From Ephydatia muelleri (taxonomy: Eukaryota > Porifera > Demospongiae > Spongillida > Spongillidae): a stretch of DNA of 64,000 nt. Below, piece after piece: positions 10,726 to 22,217 of this stretch. Within the stretch, counting starts at the first letter, position 1; each line of letters opens with the position of its first letter. The notes below the pieces were generated by a model. It ran no database searches and was not told where the DNA came from. It saw only the letters and a list, made by a program, of their open reading frames with translations. The DNA lies in the NCBI GenBank assembly GCA_013339895.1, contig JABACO010000004.1, positions 10,123,683 through 10,187,682 of the forward strand, given 5' to 3'. Both the position numbers and the translations under genes were made by a program.

Positions 10726-12250
10726 ACACAGAAAAAAAACTCTGTTCCACCCGACTGAGCTCATTCATGATTAGGATGAGTGGCTAGTGCAGATTCAGTC
10801 TTTGTATGTATTTCAGTTGAAGTTGAATGTGGAATGATGTCAAATGTGGAATGATGTCAAATACAACATATACATGTACCAGGTTGATACAAGACGAAAG
10901 ACATTACTAGATGTGATGCTTCCATTCTCCCGTGAGTAGCACTAATGTTTATTGTTGCACTGACATCGACAATTCAACTGGGAGCCGATTTGAATGCTCA
11001 GATGTAGTATTACTGCGCATATGTCATATAGCAGTAAAGTTCTACGCCAACTCGCATATTGCTATGGGCCTATGCTCAATTATGATCTTTAGAGACATGC
11101 TTATTTCCTAAAAGCCATTTATATACAACTGCAAACTTTCTATATTCAATTGAATTGCATACCATCCTTACAAAAGTACATCAGCGAAACCGTGATTTAT
11201 ATATAACGGACATGCAGGCATGATTCTTCAGGTATAGGCATGAGATCGGATATTGTCATTTACTATTATTAAAACCTACGCTCACCATTAGTATTGGCCC
11301 ACTAACACAAGGACTATGCATTAGCATGCAAGGGCAGACTATAAATTCGTAATTTGTGGCTGTGCACAGTAACACGCTCTGAATAACCAGCCATGCATGC
11401 GCCTTGTTCCCATCCTTTTTGAACCACCCACCATCCTACATCCTAACTTTATCATCATTAAATAATTTTTTTCTTGAAGTAATCAAAGACACTCGACATC
11501 TGAGGAAAGGCCCCTGTTTCAGTTTCCTTGGCCTCAGTGAGCCTCATCCATTCTTCTAACTCTCATCTGCTGCGTGCTTGTTGTCTTCAAACATTTGTTG
11601 ATTGAGAGTAGTGGACTACAGGGACATAGTCTACGACTATATCAGTGTATTAGTACAAGTAAATAAAAAAAACTTCATGTCGTAAAACGTGATCTGTAGG
11701 ATGTAGGATTGTTAATGCAAAAAGCAAGGAAACATGGTACAGTACTGTGACAGTGAGATTTGATAGGATCCTACAGTGAACAGTCCTACATTTTGCAAAA
11801 CATGCATGTACGCTTCTTCATTTGCTGTTTATAATTAGTTGTAGGATCCTATCAAAACCCAATGTGATACCATGGATACTATACATGCAGGGGCCGCTCG
11901 GACGTTCACATGGAGAGCCTACATACCAGTGCAGCACCTACACTGATAGTAGTCTCAGTGTCTCAACAGACCAGAAGGACCCACAATTGTTCTGCACATT
12001 TGTGCCATAAGGCAATGTTGTGGTTGCAGGTGTAAGAACCAATACAAGTGTGTCAAGTGCAGCCATATAACTGGTCCACACACACACTGCTGACACTTGT
12101 AAGGTACAGGTTCATGTAGCTTAAATTAACATGTTATGCTGTAGGCATGTAAACCATTTTACAAGTATAGCAGCTATGGTACACACCAACAGGCATCATG
12201 GCTGTGATAGACCACCTGCTATTATCACCAAAGTACTGGTGCTTTCTGTG
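10726..12250. other. No gene recognised; one inverted repeat
   Basis: Mostly A/T-rich sequence with short frames of no recognisable family. The only structured element is the 18-bp inverted repeat at 11757-11860, listed separately. Confidence 0.4.
11757..11860. repeat. Inverted repeat TTGATAGGATCCTAC
   Basis: TTTGATAGGATCCTAC near 11760 is followed about 65 bp later by GTAGGATCCTATCAAAA. It could be a small foldback element or the arms of a decayed MITE. Confidence 0.6.
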
Positions 12251-12274
12251 TCAACAAAACAGATATAATTGTCA

Positions 12275-12527
12275 ATGGTGACGCAGTTAAGTGTCCAATT
12301 TGTTTGTACATGCTACATCAACCTATATAGAGCAACCATGCCATGCTTATGTTTGTAGTTGGTGTCTTAAGGAGTGGATTCGTGTCACTGTACGACTCAA
12401 GTGCCCCTGCTGCTATTCAGTCACCAGTCTTCAGCCCGCCGAGCTCATACAGCCTCCAGAGCTTATCAATCGGTTGCTTGGTGACATAATGGTGCATTGT
12501 ACATCTAGTGGGACAGATGTTATGGCT
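12275..12527 (+). pseudogene. RING-finger fragment
   Basis: Two adjacent frames together read a RING pattern. First KCPICLYMLHQP gives the first Cys pair (around 12289). After an in-frame stop and a one-base shift, CHAYVCSWCLKEW and LKCPCC supply the remaining metal ligands (to about 12410). A conserved-looking tail (PPELINRLLGDIMVHC) follows. RING domains are E3 ligase modules but also occur at the start of some DNA transposase-derived proteins, including RAG1 relatives. The stop and frame change make it a pseudogene. The downstream piece at 12794-13080 may belong to the same relic. Confidence 0.5.
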
Positions 12528-12793
12528 TGAGCTTACAACACACCCCATTGCCGTCAGCACAACAAGCCAGCACAAGTTCTACATGAACTTCAAAACAGCA
12601 TAATCCAACCACCTACGGGAGGAGCAGTAAGTACATACATGCAATGTTACAGTTTCTGTATCAAACTAGCACATGCTTAGAAGCAGTCTCACACTAACAC
12701 AGAACTTCATTTTAAACAGGCAATTTCACACACATGTACACACCGCATACACACACATGCTCAGAAACAATCTCACACTAACACAGAACTTCA

Positions 12794-13078
12794 TTGCATT
12801 TTTATTTTAACAGGCAATGCTATCAAGGATTTTTTAATACCCGCTTTGATGCCAAGTTCAAAGGTGCCAGAAGAACTATAAAAGTGCACATCCAAGAACA
12901 CCACATGTTGGATTGCATTCGTTCCCACCTCGCTGGATGTGGGTTGATGGATAAGAAGGGGGCTGAGTCTATCCACTACTAGTTCAACAGCCTTGCAGCT
13001 ACATGTACGTATAAAACCATTCCTGATCCAATGGACAGGCTGAAGTGCATTATGAAGGAACACTACTTAAAGGTTTTC
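12794..13078 (+). pseudogene. Transposon-protein relic after the RING piece
   Basis: One frame, interrupted by a stop at 12980-12982, contains HLAGCGLMDKKGAESIHY followed by FNSLAATC and PDPMDRLKCIMKEH. The pattern Glu-Ser-Ile-His followed by Phe-Asn and a later 'RLK.IMKEH' is, from memory, typical of the last part of several invertebrate transposon-encoded proteins. A duplicated short block (CACACTAACACAGAACTTCA at about 12692 and 12774) precedes it. No start codon or promoter is evident. Confidence 0.35.
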
Positions 13079-13080
13079 TC

Positions 13081-13680
13081 TTCAAATTCAGAGTGCCACA
13101 CCTCCTAAACTTAAGCTTACGTAGATGCAATGCTCAATAACAGGTACTAATACCATATTTATTCTCATGCATGTTTCTTCTCTAGACAACACAACCTAAT
13201 GGATTCAAGAGTGTTTGATGGTGGGCTAAAATGTTGAAATGCATGGCATCGTGATTCAGGCAAGCCAGGTTAAGCTAAGGTACATGTAGGTGAGGTCAAT
13301 GGCGTCAAACATCGAGGAAATATTACAATATTCCAAACGCGTACTGCGTGAGTTAGGAATCGCGGCACACACGCTGAAAATCTTACAGCCAAACCTATAT
13401 ATCTCAGTTATATTATAAAAGTTTCAGGGTACTTCATAAGGGCGAAAAAAGTACCAGAGCAATCCGTATCCCCTGACCTCAAACAAGACACACAGAATTC
13501 GCGAGCGTGTAACATATTGTCGACAGAATATAAGCGGCATTAACTCACATCATTCAGAGCGCCAGACAATATAGAAGTAGGATCCGAAGTGTAAAGAAGA
13601 GTTAAAAACAGTCCTCGTGGTAAAAAACGAGCATGCTACGGTCGTAATTAACCCCGTTGCTATGCATGGGAAATATTTGT
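13081..13680. other. No gene recognised
   Basis: Holds a 39-codon frame starting MASNIEEILQYSKRVLRELG near 13300, with a reasonable start context but no splice support or homologue I know. Nothing else is seen. Confidence 0.3.
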
Positions 13681-14155
13681 CACAGGTTCAATGGAAATGA
13701 AACAGCGGACCGTGATATTTCGTAACTCGGTAATTACCAAAAGCACGATGATGACGTAATTTGAGGAATGCAATCAATAGAGCTTGTCTCTACCCGGGAC
13801 TCTCCGGTAATCTGAACTAAAAACAGAAGTCTATTTTTAGTTTCATCAGCATTTGTACAATAAAGTTTTCCCAAAATGCACAATGCTAAGATGTGCATTA
13901 TTAATTTAACCGTTTAACGCCGGAGAGACGTCAAAGATGTGTTTACCGTAACCAAAGACTTCTTCCAGACCCTTTGAAACATTACACCAATTAGAAGTTA
14001 TTCATGTACCCCACCCTGCCATTTTCCATCCCATGCACCATTAGGTAAACGCTTCGTTAGCACAATGCGGCACATTCGCCAATTCCATGCACATGTATGT
14101 TTGTGAAGGCAACATGTACATGTACAAGCTGAGTGACACTCACCTGCTGAAAAGG

Positions 14156-14301
14156 AAGGCGATCTTGTGTACCACATGTACCTGTACCAGAAAGACGGTG
14201 TTCTCAAAGCGGTGCTCGGCGTCGCTGCGCATGAGGCGACAGATTCGGTTGCGATCGAAGAGATTCGAGCTGCAAAATGGAGATCTGTACTACAGACTGG
14301 T
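14156..14301 (+). pseudogene. Open fragment in the duplicated intron, family unknown
   Basis: About 49 codons reading EGDLVYHMYLY, then KDGVLKAVLGVAAHEATDS and AIEEIRAAKW. The composition looks protein-like, and an AG lies just before the frame. The equivalent in unit D (about 44275-44340) has lost two bases and is frameshifted. I do not recognise it; it could be an exon of an unrelated captured gene. Confidence 0.25.
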
Positions 14302-14432
14302 ACAACGCGCCGTTATTTATATACAATGTGTTGATGCATGGCTATCTGTACTACAGACTAAGAGAATGCGACGCTAGTTCCTACCTGTATGTGTTGCTTA
14401 CTACAGACTGGGAGAACACGACGACGTGTTGA

Positions 14433-14657
14433 ATGATTCACTATGACAGGCAGAAGATGAGGCAGCATCTGTTCACTGCTTGGAAGCTCAAAAGACGACT
14501 GCATTTTCCAGCACTTCTGATAGAAAAAGGCCCACGATTTATGAATAAAGAGACTATATACATGTACATACATTGTCATCATTGCAGAGGGCAAGAGTCA
14601 GCACTTATGATACAATGTGATGGTTGCTCTCAATGGTATCATGAAGAATGGGAATGA
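14433..14657 (+). pseudogene. PHD-finger-like fragment (unit B)
   Basis: A 74-codon frame ends in CHHCRGQESALMIQCDGCSQ and WYHEE. This resembles the second half of a PHD finger (MIQCD-x-C-x2-WYH) and stops two residues after the His. The same piece recurs in unit D at 44648-44731. The frame continues back to MIHYDRQKMRQ, which lacks motifs. It is likely a remnant of a transposon- or host-derived PHD protein inside the RhoBTB intron. Confidence 0.4.
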
Positions 14658-15077
14658 TCCATACCGCAAACAATATTCGTTCCTAAGAAACATTTTTCAT
14701 CATTCCTGCAAGTCTTTGCAACATATTGGCACGAATGTGCAGCCAAAAATAGTTAGGACAATTTATGGCAGGGTAATTAGCAGCTAATATTCATCCTAGG
14801 ATGGATATTTGCTGCAAAAATCTATCCCTTGGGATAAATGCTAGCAAAATTTAATCCAAGGATACATTTTGGGTAGGATACTTTTTGCCGTGACAGTACA
14901 AGGTTGCAGTTACATTTATTGGGGTGGAAGTGTACCAAGGTGAAGGCTTGCTTTCAGCTCTTTCAGTGTTATTTTGGGCTGGATCTCACATCCATCTACA
15001 GGGTTGGAGTAGGTCACCTTTAATTGGCTCTATAATGTACACCATAAAACCTCTGGAGTGCTATAAGAGTATGGGTC

Positions 15078-15620
15078 TCACCAGTTACCTGGACAACAAC
15101 AACAACATCTGATAGCATGTGAGGAATGTGCAGACTTGTAATTCTCCCACATGAATGTCTTAACCTTATATGGTGCTCTGAATGTTTCTTTATCGTTCCT
15201 TTTGCTGTTGCTATATAAGTGTACTACGTTTACTATTTCATGAACCGTCAAATGTTTATCAACTGTTGCTATTACGTTGTCAGAACACGACGTCGTGTTG
15301 ATTTTGCTGTTTTTCCATCTAGCTCCTTCACATTGCTTGAGTGCCATCATCGATATAGTTATCATCTTCCATGCCTCCACTACTTCATCCATGCTGCTAC
15401 GGTACCATAATTAGAGTCCTCCTCACCACCATGGTCCTTCCTTTTGCTATCATCCATCATGCTGCCTGTGTCATCACGGTCCTCTCTGTTATAGTCATCA
15501 TTGTTGCTCTTCATCATTATATACATCACTTTCACTATCCTCCCCTCTGCTATCCTCAATTACGGAAGGGATGGCGTTTTCTACCAATCAACGTGTTCCA
15601 TCAGTGTGAAGTGATGAAAT
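15078..15620 (-). pseudogene. Minus-strand acidic ORF relic in RhoBTB intron (unit B)
   Basis: Minus-strand frames read an acidic stretch, then DEVVEAWKMITISMMALKQC and NVIATVDKHLTVHEI, NVVHLYSNSK. Unit D holds the same protein (44925-45640) with a different set of small indels, so each copy keeps different parts open. No domain is recognised. It may be part of an older gene or transposon carried in the intron. Confidence 0.35.
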
Positions 15621-16160
15621 ACAATGGCAAGTAAAGGGTAAAGGTAGTTGTAACAAAGCTGTTCCAAGGATGTAGCTGGTGTTTCCAGGTACAATTGTAG
15701 AGGAAGAGAAATCAACAAAGTAGAATTTGTCTCTCTTTCTTTCGTAGCTCTTCCTACTTGAGCAGTGTCCACCCACTCACACCTCAGTTTCTTTGAAAAA
15801 TATCACATGTCAAGTAGAGGTAAGTTTTTCATGCCACTATTTCCATCACTACACAAACAGAAAATGAATGAAGCGATTGCAAACTGGTCTCAGCGCACGC
15901 TGCACACCCACAACCACAGCTGGTTTATCACCACGCTTTTATGAGTAGTGTACTAAGTGCATTACAGGTACTGCAAAAAGACCTATTTTATTATGCATAA
16001 AGACAAGCTGTCGTTTCCTGCAATTATGGTCCGAAGACTTGGCATTGTTTTTTGAAGGCTTTCTGAGACTGCAAGTGACATACAGCTTTATGTATGATGC
16101 AATTATTGGACAATTATCGATACCAAGGCCCATGTCCTGTACATTGGTATCGTATCCCAA
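15581..16160 (-). other. Duplicated intron segment with open minus frames
   Basis: Two minus-strand frames (15581-15772 and 15939-16160) recur open in units C (27291-27482 and 26922-27188, inverted) and D (45663-45854 and 46022-46243). They have no recognised motif. Recent duplication alone could explain their openness, so I do not call genes. Confidence 0.3.
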
Positions 16161-16245
16161 AGTATAATACTATTATTGGATATAGCAAGTTTTTTAATTT
16201 GCAATAGACACATTACATCTTCCACCCTATTCCTTCAATGTTCAG

Positions 16246-18569
16246 GGGCTGTTGGCTATTTTGAATGCAGTGCACTCACTCAAAGTGGCCTCAGCAATGT
16301 AATGGAGTCTGCAGTGTGAGCTGCTTTGAACAGTTCACGTCACACCTCCAATTAGAAAAGGTTCAATTGGTTCAGGAAGAGAAGGTACATGTAGTTCACC
16401 TTGACATGTGTACTTGATGGTCACGCACACACTGACACACACATTGGACCACAGGCACCACATGAGAGCCAGCCATCCCTCCTCCACCCACACTGCCAGA
16501 GAACGAGAAGGCTCCTTTGATAAATGTCAGCACATCAACCTTTCCTGCAGACTGAAAAAAACTTGTCAATTGCAAGGACCACTCGATATCATTTTTCTGT
16601 TGGGCCCGAAGGTGTACCACGCCCACAGGTATGTCTTGTGTGGTGCATCAAACATGTTCAGGAGAGTGTTTGGGATCGAAGACCCAATTAAAGCTACTAG
16701 CCTTGGAGAGGCTCCAACTTGGAACAAGGAACACATGCAGGAATGGACCCCAGAGAACATCTGTGGTGGGAAAGTGGCGGGACTGAAGCACATACTATAC
16801 AGGTTAGTTTACAATTTAAGTACCTGGAAAGTTCTCCAAACATGCTTCCTCCATCAGTATTAGTGGTAATTCTGGTAAGCTGGCCACTAAGATCACACTG
16901 GATGAAACTCTGATATCTGATGTCCCCTTCCTGAGATGCCTGGAATTCCTTTATACAGGCATTGTGGAGCTAGAGGCCAAGAGCACCTTTATGGATGAGA
17001 CCATGAAGGTTGCTGAACTGTTCAATCTTCCAGAGCTGCAGACCATATGTGAAAATGCCAAGAAGGGAGATGAGTTCATACCTTTCAATCTTAGCATAGG
17101 GACATGGCTGAATGACAGGAGAAGGGAGATCACCAAGCAGCTGTTCCTGAACCAGCCCCTCCTCTCTGACGTTCACCTTGTGGTGGAAGGGAAGACCATT
17201 CATGCTCACAAAGTGGTCTTCTTGGCGAGATGTGATGTCCTGTCTGCGATGTTTAGAGGTGGCTTTGTTGAAGGTGATAGGTCAGAGGTGAGCAGATAGA
17301 GCGGGAGGGAGAGGGTGGGGATATTGGTGTCTCGTTGCTGAGGGCATCACCCCAAACATATTTGCAGGTGTGTAGAGCAACGAGAGTGCATGCTCAACAC
17401 AACATTGATTAGGATGCATTGATGTTAATTTTAGCATACATGTAGTTGTTACACGTACTGTGTTGAAATGTGCTACCTTAACATTGCTTATTAGGTGGAG
17501 CTTCATGACATCACATATGAAAACATGTTGGCTTTCCTGGAATACCTCTACACTGACCACTGCTCTATTGAGGAGGGTGATTCTGTGGGAATTCTGGAGC
17601 TCTCTAATGAGTATATGATGCCCAGGCTGACCTCCCTCTGTGAGCTGTACATACAAAATGAGGTGAACAGAGCCACTTCAGAGTCCTTACCTCTAGCTGA
17701 CATTGATGTCATTTGTAAGTAAAACAGCCTTTGCCCTCATACCCCTTCCCTCATACCCTACCCTCATACCCCTTCTCTCGTACCCTACCCTTATACCCTA
17801 CCCTCATAATCTCATCCCACTACCCTCATACCTACCCTCATACCCTACCCTCATACCCTACCCTCATACACCTACCCTCATACCCTCATACCACTATTCT
17901 CATACCCCTTCCCACATACCACTACCCTCATACTCCATTGACACAATACATGACACCACATGACACTCATTGGTGCCAAAACATGACACCAATTGATGCA
18001 AAACATAATACGTGATACTTTATATTTACACAACACATGACACTTTGTAACACCATTGATGCAACACATGACACCATGTGATACCATTGATGCAACACAA
18101 TATACACATGGCACCAGAGGATGCGCGCCACCACTTGCAGATAAATGTAACTGACCAGCAAAGGTCTGAAGTCACTGAGCATAGGTAGTATTGTATCCCA
18201 TCAGCAGCTTATTCAACACTAACTATGTATACACTCATTCATCTCCTTCACATTGGAGTCATCTTATTTATTGCCCTACTTTTTCTATTTGTAGCCCCCC
18301 TGCTAACAGCACAGCTGCACAATGCCAACCAGCTGAGTGCCTGGTGTCTGCACTTTATCTCCAGCAACTATACGGCGTTCTCCTCAAAGCCAGAGTTCTC
18401 CCTCCTCACTGGTGACAACCTCTCATACATCCAGGCACATCAATGGCCGCCAGTGTCCTATCTGGAGGCTATGGAGGAGTACAGGAAGAAGTACAACGTG
18501 GATGAGAGCAATGACCCATTAGCTGTTGGAGGCAGGGGAAGGTCTTCTGAAAGATGCTCTTTGATGTGA
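16246..18569 (+). pseudogene. RhoBTB copy B, pseudogene
   Basis: The five exon equivalents are 16246-16384, 16447-16802, 16858-17287, 17495-17714 and 18295-18569. The first two are wrecked. Stops fall at 16317-16319 (Arg to TGA), 16353-16355 (TAG), 16463-16465 (TGA) and 16553-16555 (Trp to TGA). A one-base deletion lies near 16584, and the acceptor before 16447 has changed from AG to TG. The last three exons (BTB2 and the C-terminal domain, ending CSLM) remain fully open with correct splice sites. The GTPase start exons were deleted upstream. A shorter transcript made only from the 3' exons is conceivable but nothing shows it. Confidence 0.9.
17725..18110 (+). repeat. Intronic minisatellites of copy B
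   Basis: The CTCATACCCTAC array (17735-17935), then the GATGCAACACATGACACCAT array (to about 18110), in the same order as in copy A but shorter. Confidence 0.85.
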
Positions 18570-19505
18570 CAGTGACAGTGGTAGTCCTTCTACAAAGAGA
18601 CTATTTTATGCAACAATTGGAGGTTCCTGGAGGACTGATCCAGACTATCCATAACTCTGCTTTTACCTTTCTCTCATGGACTTCCGATGTGTTTGTTTTG
18701 TAGTTGCTAGCATTTGGTGACAAATACACACATGGCATATTCTGATATGTACCAGTCTGAGGCAGGGTATTTCTGAATGAGCACAACTACATATTGTAAA
18801 ATTAGTGATTTAAATGATTTTAGGTTTATCAATTCCACTCGCTAGTCAAATCATAATATAGAAAACAAATTAAAAAGTTGCAAAGCAATTAAAATGAAGA
18901 AAAAGTAAGTTTAAAAATAGTTTTCAATAAATAATAATTACAGTATGCTAACTGCAATTATTGTTATATCAATTCATGATGGAAGAAATCAACTGATCTA
19001 ACTTTAAAAAAAACTCAATTTTGAGCAAAAATAACTAGCAGTTTTGCTTAACTTATTAAAGGTATTTGCATTCAACATTTCCTTAATTTTGAATAATTGG
19101 TCACGTTTCAATGTAATTTCAAAAGGTAATTTGATGTAGTTACTAAACTATTTCATAAACCAGTTTGCTAACTAATTCTGATATTGAGTTACTCAGTGAG
19201 TAGATATCTATGAGGAAGGCACAATACAAGTATCCTTGTGACTAGCGTGTAACCAGGTAAGGGGTATACCGATGCTCCACATACTGATGGCAGAAATGGC
19301 TCAATTTTCTCCATTCTTGGATATATACACATGTATACGTGCTTGTGAACATCAGTTTTGACTTTGCGCACAGATGAAACGCCCAATTGGCAGAATTAGC
19401 AGCACAGCGCACCCGACTGGATTTGCACCAATTATCCACAACCAACCGTATTAGTATGCATGCATGCTTAGCCTAATGGTTACCGGTACAATCCCCTCTC
19501 TCCCC

Positions 19506-19743
19506 TACATGTATTGCTGCAACAATAAAAAAGCAAGGTTGAAGCTCTAATTCTGATTAGGAAGTGAGCGTGTAGGTATTACGTTCAAGTAGCGTCGTAT
19601 ACATGTAATGAATGTACATGTAAGAATTACAGGTAGGCAGAAGGAGATGAAATATTTAGTGTGCGTATAAACAGTGAATTCATGGGGTGAAGGCAACCAC
19701 AGGAGGGTTTGCTAACTACACCAACATTATGCAATGCATGCAT
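19506..19743. other. No gene recognised
   Basis: Short non-coding spacer between the end of unit B and the repeat that starts at 19744. Confidence 0.4.
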
Positions 19744-19833
19744 GCAGGCGCTATCTTAATCTTTTCCCATCAGCAACGCCTATAAGTTTACTTTTGCAAT
19801 TGGGTCAGGGAACCTAAAATAACAATGAACATG
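19744..19833 (+). repeat. Left part of host repeat split by CACTA insertion
   Basis: Matches 31015-31114 apart from a 10-bp insertion there. The repeat continues after the CACTA element at 22561. Confidence 0.85.
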
Positions 19834-20873
19834 CACTGTGTAAAAAGGGACATTATACTAATGCGTATTTTACATATATACACATTGTTATACTGAAATA
19901 TGTTATACAATGTATTGTATAACAACTGCAAACGCCTTTGTTGACATAAGTCATGTTATACTGATGTGTACATGCTTTGTACAAACTTACTTGTGTAAAC
20001 CAGTGTTTTACACGTTGTGTAAAACATTATATGTTATACATAACGAAGGATTCGGATGCTTTACACTTCGAGTATACAACTCATTATCTGGTCTACGACG
20101 AATACATCATGTGAAAAACATGATCACCACACTATGTGCAGTATTCACATATGCGTATAACAGCCTGAAATCAATTCAATGCCTTGAACTACAATCATGA
20201 ATGCTGTATGAATCACTCTTGTACTAGCAATATAAATAACTCAATGTTCATTATGGTATGTGTAAAACATCCTTTAAAAAAGGGACGTGTTATTTAAAGG
20301 CTACATTAAAACGCATGCAGCATTACATTCAGCCGCGATGGACTAGTGCTTAATAACGGATGTACAAAGGACATTTCAGACTTCATCGAAAAATCCCGCT
20401 GATCTTTAAACTTCAACTGAAGAGCCTACATATTTGATTATAATTATATTGTTTGGATACACCAATATAATATAAAATAAATGCGCACTGATATTCATCT
20501 ACACTATATAGGACCTGGACATTACATTGTTCTTTTATAGTGATAAATGCGTACAGAGCCTAGACGTTATATAGTGTAGTGATCAATGTTGTTCATGCAT
20601 ACCTGAATGTCATGTACTTGCACTATTAGCTAGCCTTCTTCTGAAGTCTTTATATTCTACTGCAAGCAGTTGACTTAACTATTACCAATTTTACTTTGAC
20701 TTCACATGTGCATGTATCTCAATCTCATGCCATGCTTTTTGCCATGGGTTGTATTTGCATTTTACTAATAACAGATTGCTATCCCAGTGAATGGAAAAGT
20801 AATTGACTTCAACAAAAGATCGGAAAACATGGACTAGTGTATGGACAATGGACAAATAAAGAAAGCATAGTCT

Positions 20874-21407
20874 TCACCGTAATAAAATGGAATCTTTTCT
20901 CTTACAGAATTGTTTGTTCATTGAAGACTGTTTTCTTAACATGTAAACTGATGTTGGTAGCTCATCTTTTATCCCCATAGCAGAACCATTGCCATTACGT
21001 TTGCAAACTAGTGTCATGAATGCCAAAAAGAATTGAAGCAGCAGTTGCAAACCTCTTTCAGGAAGATTGAATTTCAGTTGGAAAAAGATAAGAAATTTAT
21101 TTAAAAACTCCACAACGGGACTTGGCGGCGACGGTTCCTCAATATTAACTTCATTTTCGTGCCTCCAACTGTTATCACCATCACAATAGTCCTCTATATT
21201 CTCTATTACTTCAATCTCTTCATCGATTCTGATCGCTGTAGGTGCGTCTGCGCCTATGGTGGCTTCGAAGTTTTGATCCACGTTTGTCTCATCGTCATGA
21301 TCTGTCTTGCCTGGACACACGCCAGGTGTGAGATGTCTATAGTAGGTTGCTTTAGACACAAACTGTGCACAGGTCAAACAAAACTGGTATTTCCGGCGCT
21401 TGGACAT
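20874..21407 (-). CDS. CACTA-borne zinc-finger protein, transposase N-terminus like
   Basis: An uninterrupted minus-strand frame of 177 codons starts MSKRRKYQFCLTCAQFVSKA. It has a Cys-x2-Cys pair followed by YYRHL and a downstream Cys, suggesting a zinc-binding N-terminus. An acidic linker (IDEEIEVIENIEDYCDGD) follows, then EFLNKFLIFFQLKFNLPERG and LLLQFF. This layout resembles, from memory, the N-terminus of Tnp2-like CACTA transposases in sponges and cnidarians. The DDE domain is missing, so it is a truncated transposase or an accessory protein. Similar pieces appear at 39958-40170 and 49186-49559. Confidence 0.55.
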   Translation of the reverse strand: MSKRRKYQFCLTCAQFVSKATYYRHLTPGVCPGKTDHDDETNVDQNFEATIGADAPTAIRIDEEIEVIENIEDYCDGDNSWRHENEVNIEEPSPPSPVVEFLNKFLIFFQLKFNLPERGLQLLLQFFLAFMTLVCKRNGNGSAMGIKDELPTSVYMLRKQSSMNKQFCKRKDSILLR

Positions 21408-21453
21408 TTCAAATTATGCGCATGCGCACTTGATGCACGTGCGTACACAAGGA
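21408..21453. promoter_or_regulatory. Candidate bidirectional promoter inside the CACTA element
   Basis: Only 46 bp separate the start codons of the two divergent frames (ATG at 21407 minus and 21454 plus). The stretch contains GCGCATGCGC, a palindrome. A shared promoter is inferred from the arrangement alone. Confidence 0.3.
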
Positions 21454-22217
21454 ATGGCGTCAACCTCATCTCCTCGGACTCCTGTTAACGTTGGAACTTT
21501 GCTTATCACAAGTATATTCCTGTGTTCTATAATTCTATTTCAGAACAATATTCGAAGGGTGCACAAATCTTTCGACGAAGAAAGTCAACTGAGGGCAGGA
21601 GAAGCGTACGTTAAATTATTTGTTATTGGTAATCCGTTGTTAACGAGTGATACTATAGAATCGGAAGCGAGCACAACGCAGCTGTAGTGAAAAGAATTGT
21701 TGAAGAGCTAGGAGGGGAATTCAGTCGAGATGATATCCAAAGTAAGTGATGAATCCTATATAACGCCATTTATTTCAGCTACCTTTATATACCGGTACTA
21801 GCTGGAGTAGCGACGTACACACGGACTTTAAAGTGTGTTTCAACTGAAGCGGAATCTATAAGAAGGGCTATTCGGGCGCGCCAACAAAGGGTAAGTGTTT
21901 TTTAGTTTCTCGCAATTAAGGTCTGGGAACGTCGTTCTTCTCACGTGACACAACAACAAGAAGAGATGTGGCAACTGCTCAAACCGTCACACATGTTAGA
22001 AGAAGAGGAATTGGCGAACGGAAAGTTGTTACGTAGGCGACCGGACTGGAGATCTCAGAAGATTATTACCTTTCCTGACGAACTTGACGCAAAGGCGAAT
22101 ACCGCTACTAAAACGGCACGAAAAGAGCGTGTGTTAGGGCCTCCTCTTCAAGTCGTACCTCCAGAAGGACTTCAGCCATGGATGTTGGCTGCAGACTTAC
22201 AGGTTGAATCTGCTTGA
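21454..22217 (+). CDS. CACTA second protein, multi-exon, family unnamed
   Basis: A plus-strand gene is suggested by MASTSSPRTPVNVG (21454) and an exon after TTTCAG with RRVHKSFDEESQLRAGEA. A segment VVKRIVEELGGEFSRDDIQ is followed by GTAAGT (about 21740). The last exon (about 21922-22217) encodes VTQQQEEMWQLL, RRRPDWRSQKIITFPDELDA and PEGLQPWMLA, then a stop. I recall the pattern of an arginine pair, 'DWRS', 'ELD..A' and 'PP.GL..W' from C-termini of proteins in invertebrate transposons, but I cannot name the family. Exon joins are provisional. Confidence 0.4.

Larger units (their letters stand above)
13685..19505 (+). repeat. Segmental duplication unit B
   Basis: About 5.8 kb matching 43.03-49.17 kb (unit D) in the same orientation. 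The copy of the upstream leader (GAGCTTGTCTCTACCCGGGA) is present, but the roughly 0.45 kb carrying D's first two exons is missing: sequence jumps from the leader to ATGTGCATTATTAATTTAAC near 13892. The 3' half also matches unit A. Confidence 0.85.

Noticed and set aside
11757..12060. Possible recombination-signal-like heptamer (CACAGTG-type) near the RING relic
   Set aside because: A 7-mer match is expected by chance and no nonamer or paired terminus was found, so no RAG-type transposon ends can be claimed.
13300..13419. Short ORF MASNIEEILQYSKRVLRELG
   Set aside because: Only 39 codons, no splice donor in a convincing place and no homologue; noted but not called a gene.
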